Assembly (NCBI GenBank): GCA_001423545.1
Contig: LMOK01000003.1
Span: forward strand, 186,001 to 250,000
Reading direction: 5' to 3'
Source of the DNA: Orlajensenia sp001423545
GTDB lineage: Bacteria > Actinomycetota > Actinomycetes > Actinomycetales > Microbacteriaceae
DNA length: 64,000 nt
Below, in pieces: positions 8,716 to 17,136 of the stretch; positions within the stretch are counted from its first letter, which is position 1, and every line of letters begins with the position of its first letter. Made by a program: the position numbers and the translations under genes. Below the pieces are notes generated by a model. The model saw only the letters and a list, made by a program, of their open reading frames with translations, made no database searches and was not told the DNA's origin.

Positions 8716-8732
8716 CAGATCGTCCAGATCAC

Positions 8733-8759
8733 TTTCGACGCAGACGTCGAAACTTTCGA
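8733..8759. promoter_or_regulatory. operator-like inverted repeats after the bxl-type promoter
   Basis: TTTCGAC (8733-8739) and GTCGAAA (8746-8752) are exact inverted repeats, and TCGAAACTTTCGA (8747-8759) is a 13-bp palindrome, so the hexamer TTTCGA occurs three times in alternating orientation. The block sits just downstream of the predicted transcription start, a classic repressor position. Candidates for binding are the divergent ROK protein or the LacI protein at 21563-22594, whose own promoter also carries TTTCGAAA. Confidence 0.65.
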
Positions 8760-8770
8760 GAGGTTCAACG

Positions 8771-10069
8771 ATGAACAGACGCAGCACCAAGCGACTGCTC
8801 GCTGGCGCAGCAGCCATCGGGATCGCGGTCGCCGCGCTCACCGGCTGCAGCGCGAACAGCGGCGAAGACGGCGATAGCGATGGCGATGTCACACTCACGT
8901 GGTGGCACAACGGCAATCAGGATCCGCTGAAGGGCCTGTGGGAGGACGTGGCCGCCGAGTTCGAGGAGGCGAACCCCGGAGTGACCGTCGAGGTCACCGG
9001 CTACCAGAACGAGGACCTGCAGAAGACGCTCATCCCGAACGCCCTGCGCTCGAACACCCCGCCCGACCTGTTCCAGGCCTGGGGCGGCGGCGAGCTGAAG
9101 GATCAGGTGGCTGCAGGCTACCTCAAGGACCTCTCCGCCGACGTGACGGACGAGCTCGATGCCATCGGCCCAACGGTCAGTGGCTGGCAGATCGACGGCG
9201 TGACGTACGGGCTGCCGTTCAGCTACGGCGTCGAGGGATTCTGGTACAACAAGGATCTCTTCGCCCAAGCCGGCATCACCGAAACCCCCACGACGCTCGA
9301 CGAACTGAACGACGCCGTCGCCAAGCTCAAGGCGGCCGGGATCGCCCCCATCTCCGTCGGCGCCGGCGACAAGTGGCCTGCCGCGCACTGGTGGTACAAC
9401 TTCGCCCTGAAGAACTGCTCACCGGAGACCCTCACGAAGGCTCAGGCCGAACGTGACTTCAGTGACGAGTGCTTCATCAAGGCCGGCGAGGACCTCGACG
9501 CGTTCCTGGCCACCGAGCCGTTCAACGAGGGCTTCCTCGCGACCCCCGCCCAGCAGGGAGCCGGCAGTTCCGCCGGTCTTCTCGCCAGCGGAAAGGTCGG
9601 CATGGAGCTCATGGGCCACTGGGAGCCCGGCGTGGTCGGAGGCCTGACCGACGACAAGAAGGTTCCCGAGTTCTTGGGTTGGTTCAACTTCCCGGGGATC
9701 GACGGCGCCGACGGTGACCCGACAGCAGCGCTCGGCGGCGGCGATGGCTTCGCCTGCTCGGAGCAGGCGCCGCCGGAGTGCGTCGACCTGCTGAAGTACA
9801 TCATGAGCACGGACGTGCAGAAGCGCTTCGGAGAGTCCGGAGCCGGAATCCCGACAGTCGAGGGTGCCGCAGACAGCATCACCGACCCGAACCTGCAGAT
9901 GGTGCTCGACGGTAAGCAGAACGCGTCGTACGTGCAGCTCTGGCTCGACACGGCCTACGGACCCACCGTCGGCGGTGCCATGAACGACGGCATCGTCAAC
10001 CTGTTCGCAGGCCAGGGTTCCGCCGATGACATCGTCACCGGCATGCAGGACGCCGCGGCGACCGAATAG
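8771..10069 (+). CDS. xylo-oligosaccharide ABC binding lipoprotein (BxlE-like)
   Basis: A 432-residue family 1 solute-binding protein. The lipobox is LTGC at residues 20-23 after a short signal peptide. The ATG at 8771 has GAGAGG seven to eight bases upstream; the frame extends further 5' only through the promoter. Sequence features such as LTWWHNGNQDPLKGLWEDVA at the mature N-terminus and PDLFQAWGGGELKD match xylobiose/cellobiose binding proteins of actinobacteria. It leads an operon with two permeases, a GH3 beta-xylosidase and a GH10 enzyme, the streptomycete BxlEFGA layout, which is the main support for the substrate. Confidence 0.92.
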   Translation: MNRRSTKRLLAGAAAIGIAVAALTGCSANSGEDGDSDGDVTLTWWHNGNQDPLKGLWEDVAAEFEEANPGVTVEVTGYQNEDLQKTLIPNALRSNTPPDLFQAWGGGELKDQVAAGYLKDLSADVTDELDAIGPTVSGWQIDGVTYGLPFSYGVEGFWYNKDLFAQAGITETPTTLDELNDAVAKLKAAGIAPISVGAGDKWPAAHWWYNFALKNCSPETLTKAQAERDFSDECFIKAGEDLDAFLATEPFNEGFLATPAQQGAGSSAGLLASGKVGMELMGHWEPGVVGGLTDDKKVPEFLGWFNFPGIDGADGDPTAALGGGDGFACSEQAPPECVDLLKYIMSTDVQKRFGESGAGIPTVEGAADSITDPNLQMVLDGKQNASYVQLWLDTAYGPTVGGAMNDGIVNLFAGQGSADDIVTGMQDAAATE

Positions 10070-10100
10070 TCGCACCGACACCGCGAACAGTTAGTTGAGC

Positions 10101-11090
10101 ATGACCATCACACGCAACACAGAGGCCGGGCCCGCGCACACCGCGGGCCCGGCCCCCGCTCCGCACACTCCTGGTCCTCGCAGGCGCTCCAAGGCGCGCA
10201 ATCGCAAGCGCCTCGAGATCGGGCTGTTCGTCGCCCCCGCGACGATCGTCTACATCGCCTTCGTCCTCGTCCCAGTCGGCCTCGCCGCGGTGTACAGCTT
10301 CTTCAAGTGGAACGGCTACGGCCCGCTCGAGGACTTCAACTTCCCCGACAACTACACCCGCGCCATCGGCGACCCCGTCTTCATCGGCGCGATCGGGCAC
10401 AACCTGTTCATCGTCGTGCTCTCCCTGGTCGTCCAGGGTCCGATCGCCATCGCCTTGGCGCTGCTGCTCAACCGGAAGATGAAGGGGCGAACGGCCCTCC
10501 GGGTCATCATCTTCATCCCGTACGTGCTGAGCGAGGTCATCGCGGGACTGTCATGGAAGCTGCTCCTGCAGCCGAACGGTCCGTTCGACGCCTTCCTGCA
10601 ATCCATCGGACTCGGCAGCATGCAGCAACTGTGGCTCGCCGACCAGGACATCGTGCTGTGGACCCTGTTCTGGATCCTCACCTGGAAGTACATCGGCTTC
10701 GCCATCCTGCTCATGCTCGCAGGTCTCCAGGGCATCCCCGAGGAACTGACCGAGGCCGCGCAGATCGACGGGGCGAGTTGGTGGCAGGTCCAGCGGCACA
10801 TCACGATTCCGCTGCTCGGGCCCACCATCCGCATCTGGGCGTTCCTGTCCATCATCGGATCGCTGCAGCTCTTCGACATGGTCTGGATCGTCACGGGCGG
10901 TGGACCGGCCAACGCCACCGCCACGATGGCCACCTACATGGTGCAGTACGGCTTCCAGCGCAATCAGCTCGGCTTCGGCAGCGCCGTCGCCGTCATCCTC
11001 TTCATCATCTCGCTCGTCTTCGCCCTGGTGTACCAGCGATACGTGCTCAAGCGCGATCTCCAGGGCTCGCTGACACAGGGAGTCGGTTGA
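10101..11090 (+). CDS. sugar ABC permease (BxlF-like, MalF side)
   Basis: A 329-residue permease with a Pro/Arg-rich cytoplasmic N-terminus and about six helices. The EAA loop LTEAAQIDGASWWQVQRHI is at about residues 215-233. The ATG at 10101 is chosen over an in-frame TTG two codons upstream. It follows the binding protein by 31 bp and ends one base before the next permease start. It forms the heterodimeric channel of the xylo-oligosaccharide importer with its neighbour. Confidence 0.93.
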   Translation: MTITRNTEAGPAHTAGPAPAPHTPGPRRRSKARNRKRLEIGLFVAPATIVYIAFVLVPVGLAAVYSFFKWNGYGPLEDFNFPDNYTRAIGDPVFIGAIGHNLFIVVLSLVVQGPIAIALALLLNRKMKGRTALRVIIFIPYVLSEVIAGLSWKLLLQPNGPFDAFLQSIGLGSMQQLWLADQDIVLWTLFWILTWKYIGFAILLMLAGLQGIPEELTEAAQIDGASWWQVQRHITIPLLGPTIRIWAFLSIIGSLQLFDMVWIVTGGGPANATATMATYMVQYGFQRNQLGFGSAVAVILFIISLVFALVYQRYVLKRDLQGSLTQGVG

Positions 11091-11091
11091 C

Positions 11092-11973
11092 ATGACGACG
11101 ACATCCATCCGCGCGGTCAATCCGACCGCCGCCACCGGAAGACCGGTGCGCCGGGGCATCGACTGGGGTCAGCCCTTCGTCTACCTCGTCGCGCTCGTCA
11201 TCGCCGGGATCACCATCGTGCCGGTCGCCTACATCTGGATCGGCGGCTTCCGCTCGACCGCTCAGATCAACGCCGACCCGTCCGGATGGCCCGACCCGTG
11301 GATCCTCGCGAACTACGCGACGGTCCTCACGTCCCCGACCTTCTGGATGCAGGTCGGCAACAGCACCGTCGCCGCCCTCGCGACCACGCTCGGCGTCGTC
11401 ATTCTCGGAGTGATGGCCGCCTTCGTCATCGCCCGCTACGAGTTTCGGGGCCGCGACGCCATCTACTCGATGTTCACAGCCGGGTTGCTGTTCCCCATCA
11501 CCGTCGCGATCCTGCCGCTCTACCTGATGCTCAAGGAAATCGGACTGCTCGGCTCGCTCGCCGGCGTGTTCATCCCCCAGATCGCCTTCGCCCTGCCGAC
11601 GACGATCATCATCCTGGTGCCGTTCCTGCGTGCGATCCCCGGTGAGCTCGAAGAGGCTGCCACTCTCGACGGGACGAGCCGCTTCGGCTTCTTCTGGCGC
11701 ATCCTGCTGCCACTGGCCGGCCCTGGCCTCATGACCGTCGGCGTGCTCGCCTTCGTCGGCAGCTGGAACGCCTACCTGCTTCCACTGCTCATGCTCACGG
11801 ACGCCTCGAACTACACCCTGCCGCTCGGCGTGCAGCAGTTCTCGACGCAGTACTCGCAGGACACGGCGGCCGTGCTCGCTTTCACCTCGCTCGCCATGCT
11901 GCCAGCGATCCTGTTCTTCACGCTCGCGCAGCGTCGCATCGTCGGCGGACTCAGCGGGGCGGTGAAGGGATGA
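11092..11973 (+). CDS. sugar ABC permease (BxlG-like, MalG side)
   Basis: A 293-residue permease with about six membrane segments and the EAA loop ELEEAATLDGTSRFGFFWRI. The C-terminal QRRIVGGLSGAVKG is the usual MalG-type tail. The stop overlaps the start of the GH3 gene as ATGA, indicating translational coupling between import and hydrolysis. No ATPase gene is linked. Confidence 0.93.
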   Translation: MTTTSIRAVNPTAATGRPVRRGIDWGQPFVYLVALVIAGITIVPVAYIWIGGFRSTAQINADPSGWPDPWILANYATVLTSPTFWMQVGNSTVAALATTLGVVILGVMAAFVIARYEFRGRDAIYSMFTAGLLFPITVAILPLYLMLKEIGLLGSLAGVFIPQIAFALPTTIIILVPFLRAIPGELEEAATLDGTSRFGFFWRILLPLAGPGLMTVGVLAFVGSWNAYLLPLLMLTDASNYTLPLGVQQFSTQYSQDTAAVLAFTSLAMLPAILFFTLAQRRIVGGLSGAVKG

Positions 11974-14354
11974 CCGCCCCGGAGCGGGTGCATTCGATGA
12001 CGGATGCACCCTGGCACGACACCACCCTCCCGGTCGACGAGCGCGTCGACGCCTTGATCGGCGCCATGACTGTGTCGGAGAAGGTGGCCCAGCTCTACGG
12101 GATCTGGGTCGGCGCCTCGGCCGAGGGTGGCGATGTCGCCCCGCACCAGCACGACATGGAGGAACTCGTCGACCTCGACACCCTCCTCCCGTCGGGCCTC
12201 GGCCAGCTGACCCGTCCGTTCGGCACGGCACCGGTGGATCCGGCGCTCGGCGCCCTGTCGCTGCTGCGCACCCAGGAACGCATCATCCGCGAGAGCCGCT
12301 TCGGCATCCCGGCGATGGCGCACGAGGAATGCCTCGCCGGGTTCGCCGCGTGGGGAGCCACGGCCTATCCGGTTCCCCTGAGCTGGGGTGCCACCTTCGA
12401 TCCCGAGCTGGTCGAACGGATGGCGGCACGCATCGGAGCCGACATGAGCGGCCTCGGCGTGCACCAGGGGCTCGCCCCGGTGCTCGACGTCGTGCGCGAC
12501 GCCCGCTGGGGCCGCGTCGAGGAGACCATCGGCGAGGATCCGTACCTGATCGGCACCGTGGCCTCCGCCTACATCCGCGGCCTCGAGTCCGAGGGCGTCG
12601 TCGCCACCCTCAAGCACTTCGTCGGCTACTCGGCATCGAAGGCCGGACGCAACCTCGCCCCGGTCTCCGTCGGTCGACGCGAGCTCGCCGACGTGCTGCT
12701 GCCACCCTTCGAGATGGCCGTGCGGGAGTCGGGGGTGCGCAGCGTGATGAACGCGTACACCGACATCGACGGGGTGCCGACAGCGGCCGACGGGTCGCTG
12801 CTGACCGAGCTGCTCCGCGACACGTGGGGGTTCGACGGCACTGTCGTGGCCGACTACTTCGCCATCGGCTTCCTGCACCTGCTGCACGGAGTGGCCGGGG
12901 ACTGGACTGATGCCGCCGCCCAGGCTCTCGAGGCGGGCATCGACGTCGAACTGCCGACGGTCAAGGCGTTCTCGGGGCGGTTCGTCGCCGCGATCGAGGA
13001 CGGCCGCGTCGACGAGTCGCTGGTCGACCGGGCTCTGCGCCGGGTGCTCCGGCAGAAGGCGGAGTTCGGCATGCTCGACGCCGACTACTCCCCCATGCCT
13101 GCTGCCCTGCGCGGTCGAGACCTCGACTCGGGCTCCGAGCTGCGCGGCAGCGTCGACCTCGACTCGGCGGAGAACCGCGAGATCGCGCGTGCCCTCGCCG
13201 AGCAGGCCGTCGTGCTGCTGCGCAATGACGGGCTGCTTCCCCTGGGAGCGGCATCCGAGGCTCCGAAGCGCATCGCCGTGATCGGCCCGAATGCCGACGA
13301 CCCCTACGCCGTGCTCGGGTGCTACTCGTTCCCGGCCCATGTGGGCGTGAAGCACCCCGAGGTGCCGATCGGCATCGAGCTGCCCACGATGCTCGAGTCG
13401 CTCCGGGCCGAGTTCCCGGCGTCCACGGTGCACTTCGTTCGCGGCACCACGATCGACGGCGGCGAGACGGATGCGATTCCCGATGCCGTCGCCGCGGCTC
13501 GCGCTGCCGACGTCGTCGTGCTCGCGCTCGGTGACCGCGCCGGCCTGTTCGGCCGCGGTACGAGCGGCGAGGGCTGCGACGCCGAGAGCCTGGCTCTTCC
13601 CGGGGCGCAGCAGGCGCTGCTCGACGCCGTGCTCGAGGTGGGCACCCCGACTGTCGTGACGCTGTTGGCCGGGCGGCCCTACGCCCTCGGATCGGCGACG
13701 GATGCGGCATCCGCGATCGTGCAGACGTTCTTCCTCGGCGAGGAGGGCACCCCCGCGATCGCCGGAGTGCTGAGCGGGCGGGTGAACCCCAGCGGGCGTC
13801 TGCCGGTCTCGGTGCCCGGGCATCCCGGAGCGCAGCCGTCGACGTACCTGGCGTCTCCGCTCGCCGGTGCGAGCGAGGTGTCGAACATCGACCCCGCCTC
13901 TGCATTCCCGTTCGGGCATGGACTCGGCTACACCGCGTTCGAGTGGGGTGATGCCTCCGCGAGCGCCGCATCGCTCGGCACCGACGGCCGCGTCGAGGTC
14001 TCCGTGACAGTCGAGAACGTCGGGTCGCGCTCAGGCGTCGAGGTCGTGCAGCTCTATCTGCACGACCCGGTGGCCAGCGTCGTACGCCCGGTCCAGCGGC
14101 TCATCGGCTACGCGCGGCTGCCGCTCGAGGCTGGGGCATCCGTTCGCGTCGTCGTCGACGTGCCGGCCGACCTGGCGAGCTTCACCGGCCGCGACGGCCG
14201 GCGCATCGTCGAGCCCGGCGAGATCGTGCTCGGACTGGCCCGTTCCAGCGGCGACGTCGTGGTGGCACAGTCGGTGCAGCTCACGGGCGCGACGCGGGTC
14301 GTCGACCACACACGGGAACTGCACGCGCGCGTGCGTCTCGAGCCGGTCGACTGA
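11970..14354 (+). CDS. GH3 beta-xylosidase/beta-glucosidase
   Basis: A 794-residue family 3 glycoside hydrolase. The first domain (residues about 20-320) contains TLKHF (K215, H216) and the catalytic nucleophile D295 in GTVVADYF. The second alpha/beta domain spans about 400-620 and a fibronectin-III-like domain ends the protein (about 690-780). No signal peptide is present, so it cleaves imported oligosaccharides in the cytoplasm. Its place in an operon with a BxlEFG-like importer and GH10 suggests xylo-oligosaccharides; GH3 proteins of this length also include beta-glucosidases. It overlaps the permease by 4 nt and the GH10 gene by 1 nt. Confidence 0.9.
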   Translation: MTAPERVHSMTDAPWHDTTLPVDERVDALIGAMTVSEKVAQLYGIWVGASAEGGDVAPHQHDMEELVDLDTLLPSGLGQLTRPFGTAPVDPALGALSLLRTQERIIRESRFGIPAMAHEECLAGFAAWGATAYPVPLSWGATFDPELVERMAARIGADMSGLGVHQGLAPVLDVVRDARWGRVEETIGEDPYLIGTVASAYIRGLESEGVVATLKHFVGYSASKAGRNLAPVSVGRRELADVLLPPFEMAVRESGVRSVMNAYTDIDGVPTAADGSLLTELLRDTWGFDGTVVADYFAIGFLHLLHGVAGDWTDAAAQALEAGIDVELPTVKAFSGRFVAAIEDGRVDESLVDRALRRVLRQKAEFGMLDADYSPMPAALRGRDLDSGSELRGSVDLDSAENREIARALAEQAVVLLRNDGLLPLGAASEAPKRIAVIGPNADDPYAVLGCYSFPAHVGVKHPEVPIGIELPTMLESLRAEFPASTVHFVRGTTIDGGETDAIPDAVAAARAADVVVLALGDRAGLFGRGTSGEGCDAESLALPGAQQALLDAVLEVGTPTVVTLLAGRPYALGSATDAASAIVQTFFLGEEGTPAIAGVLSGRVNPSGRLPVSVPGHPGAQPSTYLASPLAGASEVSNIDPASAFPFGHGLGYTAFEWGDASASAASLGTDGRVEVSVTVENVGSRSGVEVVQLYLHDPVASVVRPVQRLIGYARLPLEAGASVRVVVDVPADLASFTGRDGRRIVEPGEIVLGLARSSGDVVVAQSVQLTGATRVVDHTRELHARVRLEPVD

Positions 14355-15601
14355 TGGATCTCGTCTCCCCGGGTCGCGGCGACCTTCCGCACCGACTCGG
14401 GGAGGTCGTGGTCACAGTGCGCGACCCGTCGGGTCGGCCGATGCCGGACACGTCCGTTCTCGTGCAGCAGACGGCGCACGCCTTCGCCTTCGGCAACATC
14501 GGCTTCGACTTCATCGATCTCGCGAACGGATCCGGATCTCCGGGCGACCCCGAGCTCGCCGCCCTCTGGCTCGATCTCTTCAACACCGCCACGCTGCCCT
14601 TCTACTGGGGCGGCTTCGAGCCCGAGCCCGGCAGACCCGACACCCGGCGCCTCGCCACGACGGCGCAGTGGTTCGCCGAGCGCGGTGTGGCGCTGAAGGG
14701 GCATCCGCTGGTCTGGCACACAGTGCAGCCGCGCTGGCTCCTCGACCACGACGTCGACGCCATCGAGCGACTGCAGCGGGAACGCATCCGCCGCGAGGTG
14801 GGCGACTTCGCCGGCCTGATCGACACCTGGGACGCGATCAACGAGGTCGTGATCATGCCGGTGTTCGACAAGGAGGACAACGGCATCACCAGGCTGGCAC
14901 GCGAGCGCGGGCGCATCGCGATGGTGCGGCTCGCCTTCGAGGAGGCGCTGGCGACGAATCCGGCAGCCACCCTGCTGATCAACGACTTCGACCTGTCGAG
15001 CGCCTACGAGTGCCTGCTCGAGGGGCTGCTCGAGGCGGGCATCCCGATCTCGGCGATCGGGCTGCAGACGCACATGCACCAGGGCTACTGGGGCGAGGAC
15101 GCGATGCTCGCGATGGTCGACCGCTTCGCCCGCTACGGCCTGCCTCTGCACCTGACCGAGACGTCGCTGGTGTCCGGCGAGATCATGCCGGGCCACATCG
15201 TCGATCTGAACGACTATCAGGTGCCCAGCTGGCCGTCGACGCCCAAGGGCGAGGCCCGTCAGGCCGACGAACTCGTTCGGCACTACCGCTCGCTCGTCGC
15301 GCATCCGTCGGTCGAGGCGATCACCTACTGGGGCATCACCGACCGCGACGCCTGGCTGGGCGCGCCGATCGGGTTGGTGCGGGCCGACGGCTCCCGGAAG
15401 CCCGCCTACGACGCCCTGCACGCCCTGGTGAAGGGCGACTGGTGGGTGCCGCAGACATCGGTGCGAACGGATGCCGCGGGTCGCTTCAGACTGCGCGGCT
15501 TCGCCGGCGACTACAACGTCTCCGCTTCACGTACCTCCAGGAGGCCGGACCCCGTCCGTCTGGTGGCCGGGCTCGCGTCATCGGTGACCGTCACCCTCTG
15601 A
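14354..15601 (+). CDS. intracellular GH10 endo-beta-1,4-xylanase
   Basis: A 415-residue GH10 enzyme without signal peptide. The acid/base E164 lies in TWDAINEVV and the nucleophile E269 in LHLTETS; the substrate-site motif GHPLVWH is at 116-122. The first 45 residues form a small beta-rich lead (VVVTVRDPSGRPMPDTSV) and the last 40 residues resemble a carboxypeptidase-regulatory-like beta domain (TDAAGRFRLRGFAGDYNV). Lack of a signal suggests trimming of imported xylo-oligosaccharides together with the GH3 enzyme, in contrast to the secreted GH10 at 17137-21423. It is the last gene of the operon and converges with the next gene. Confidence 0.93.
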   Translation: MDLVSPGRGDLPHRLGEVVVTVRDPSGRPMPDTSVLVQQTAHAFAFGNIGFDFIDLANGSGSPGDPELAALWLDLFNTATLPFYWGGFEPEPGRPDTRRLATTAQWFAERGVALKGHPLVWHTVQPRWLLDHDVDAIERLQRERIRREVGDFAGLIDTWDAINEVVIMPVFDKEDNGITRLARERGRIAMVRLAFEEALATNPAATLLINDFDLSSAYECLLEGLLEAGIPISAIGLQTHMHQGYWGEDAMLAMVDRFARYGLPLHLTETSLVSGEIMPGHIVDLNDYQVPSWPSTPKGEARQADELVRHYRSLVAHPSVEAITYWGITDRDAWLGAPIGLVRADGSRKPAYDALHALVKGDWWVPQTSVRTDAAGRFRLRGFAGDYNVSASRTSRRPDPVRLVAGLASSVTVTL

Positions 15602-15628
15602 TGGCCGGGAAGCCGGCACGCCGCCGCA

Positions 15629-17071
15629 TCACTGCCGCAGCGAGACCGGGCCGATGACGATGCTCAGCGGGGTGCGCACCCAGCGCTCCCCGGTCTCGCG
15701 GAGCTCGGCCCGCGTCGAGAACCTGTACAGGTACGTGCGCGCCCGCACGTGGCGCGGGGCATCCGACCCGAACGGAGCCCGGCGCAGCAGCCTCAGGGTG
15801 GGTCGATCGGCGAGCAGCAGCTTCTCGAGCAGGCGGTGGAACCAGTCCTCGTGCACACTGCCGAGGGGCAGGAACCACATCAGCCAGTCCAGGCGCAGGT
15901 GGTACGGAGCCCACTGGCGTGGGATGCGCCGCACGTCGCCCGGCTTGCCCTTGAATTCGTACTCCCTCCATTCGGCCGTGCGCGGGTCGTCGTCCAGGGT
16001 GGCCTCGATCACCACCTCGACCCGCTGGCGCGTGACCGTGCCGAAGGCCCCGTAGGCGTTGGCCAGCTGCCAGCGATTGAAGCTCGCGTTCATCAGCTGC
16101 CTCCGAGCGAACAGGTTCCTCAGCGGCCACCAGCTCAGCACGACCAGAACGGCGGTCGCCAGCCCGACGATGCCCATCCACCAGGGTGGCGAAGCGGCGG
16201 CATCCGCCCCCAGGTCCACCGGAACGAACGGCAGGACGGCATGCACGACCGGATCGCTGATGCGCGCGCAGGCGAGCACGATCGTGATCCAGTTCAGCCA
16301 GGCGAAATTGCCCGTGATGACGAGCCAGAGCTGCGTGAGGATGACGATGACCGCGGCGACGGATGCGATCGGCTGCGGCGCGAAGAGGAGGAACGGCACG
16401 ACCAGCTGCCCGACATGATTGCCCACGACCTCCGCCCTGTGCACCCACTTCGGCAGCAGGTGCGCCTGCCGGCTGAGCGGCCCGGGCATCGGCTGGGTCT
16501 CGTGGTGGTAGTACAGCGCGGTCAGGTCACGCCACTCGCTGCCCCCACGGATCTTGATCATGCCCGCCCCGAACTCGAGCCTGAACACCAGCCAGGCGAT
16601 GAGCAGGATGATCCAGGTCGGCGGCGGCACCTCGTTCGAGCCGAGGAACCCGACGGTGAATCCGGCCTCGAGCAGCAGCATCTCCCAGCCGAAGCCGTAG
16701 AAGGTCTGCCCCACGGTCACGATCGACATGTACGACAGCCAGAGCACCAGGAACACGAGGAGCGGAACCCAGGCCGGGCCCGATTGGGGGAGCCCCAGCA
16801 CCACGGATGCCGCCAGCAGCATCCCGAGCCAGCAGACGACGGCCAACAATCGATCGGAGTAGCGCCAGCGGAACAGCGAGGAGCCCCGATGTCTGGCCGG
16901 CACGCGCTTCAGGACCTCGACGAAGTCGGGAACCGGGAGCAGGCCGTGCTCGCCGAGCAGCACCCGGAACTGGTTCAGGCTCGACAGGAACGCGACGAGA
17001 TAGAGCGCCGCGACACCGCGCTGCAGCACCTCTCGAGCGAACTCGTAATCCGGAGCGTCGAACCAGCCCAC
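15629..17071 (-). CDS. lipase maturation factor family membrane protein
   Basis: A 480-residue polytopic protein. It has about eight hydrophobic helices in the first 340 residues, then a soluble C-terminal domain with FNRWQLANAYGAFGTVTRQR and WAPYHLRLDWLMWF, the conserved LMF1/LMF2 pattern. In vertebrates LMF1 supports folding of lipoprotein lipase in the ER; the bacterial relatives have no established role. No lipase gene is adjacent; it stands alone between two xylan loci, convergent with the GH10 gene and 65 bp before the secreted xylanase end. Family assignment is strong, function unknown. Confidence 0.82.
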   Translation of the reverse strand: MGWFDAPDYEFAREVLQRGVAALYLVAFLSSLNQFRVLLGEHGLLPVPDFVEVLKRVPARHRGSSLFRWRYSDRLLAVVCWLGMLLAASVVLGLPQSGPAWVPLLVFLVLWLSYMSIVTVGQTFYGFGWEMLLLEAGFTVGFLGSNEVPPPTWIILLIAWLVFRLEFGAGMIKIRGGSEWRDLTALYYHHETQPMPGPLSRQAHLLPKWVHRAEVVGNHVGQLVVPFLLFAPQPIASVAAVIVILTQLWLVITGNFAWLNWITIVLACARISDPVVHAVLPFVPVDLGADAAASPPWWMGIVGLATAVLVVLSWWPLRNLFARRQLMNASFNRWQLANAYGAFGTVTRQRVEVVIEATLDDDPRTAEWREYEFKGKPGDVRRIPRQWAPYHLRLDWLMWFLPLGSVHEDWFHRLLEKLLLADRPTLRLLRRAPFGSDAPRHVRARTYLYRFSTRAELRETGERWVRTPLSIVIGPVSLRQ

Positions 17072-17136
17072 GCCGCCACGCTACCGACGCAGCGACGCTC
17101 GCGCAGGGGGCTTGCGCACCCTGCGCGAGCGACCGA

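Noticed and set aside
11811..13919. A 702-codon open frame opposite the GH3 gene
   Set aside because: The plus strand encodes a complete GH3 enzyme with catalytic residues; the antisense product has no recognisable family.
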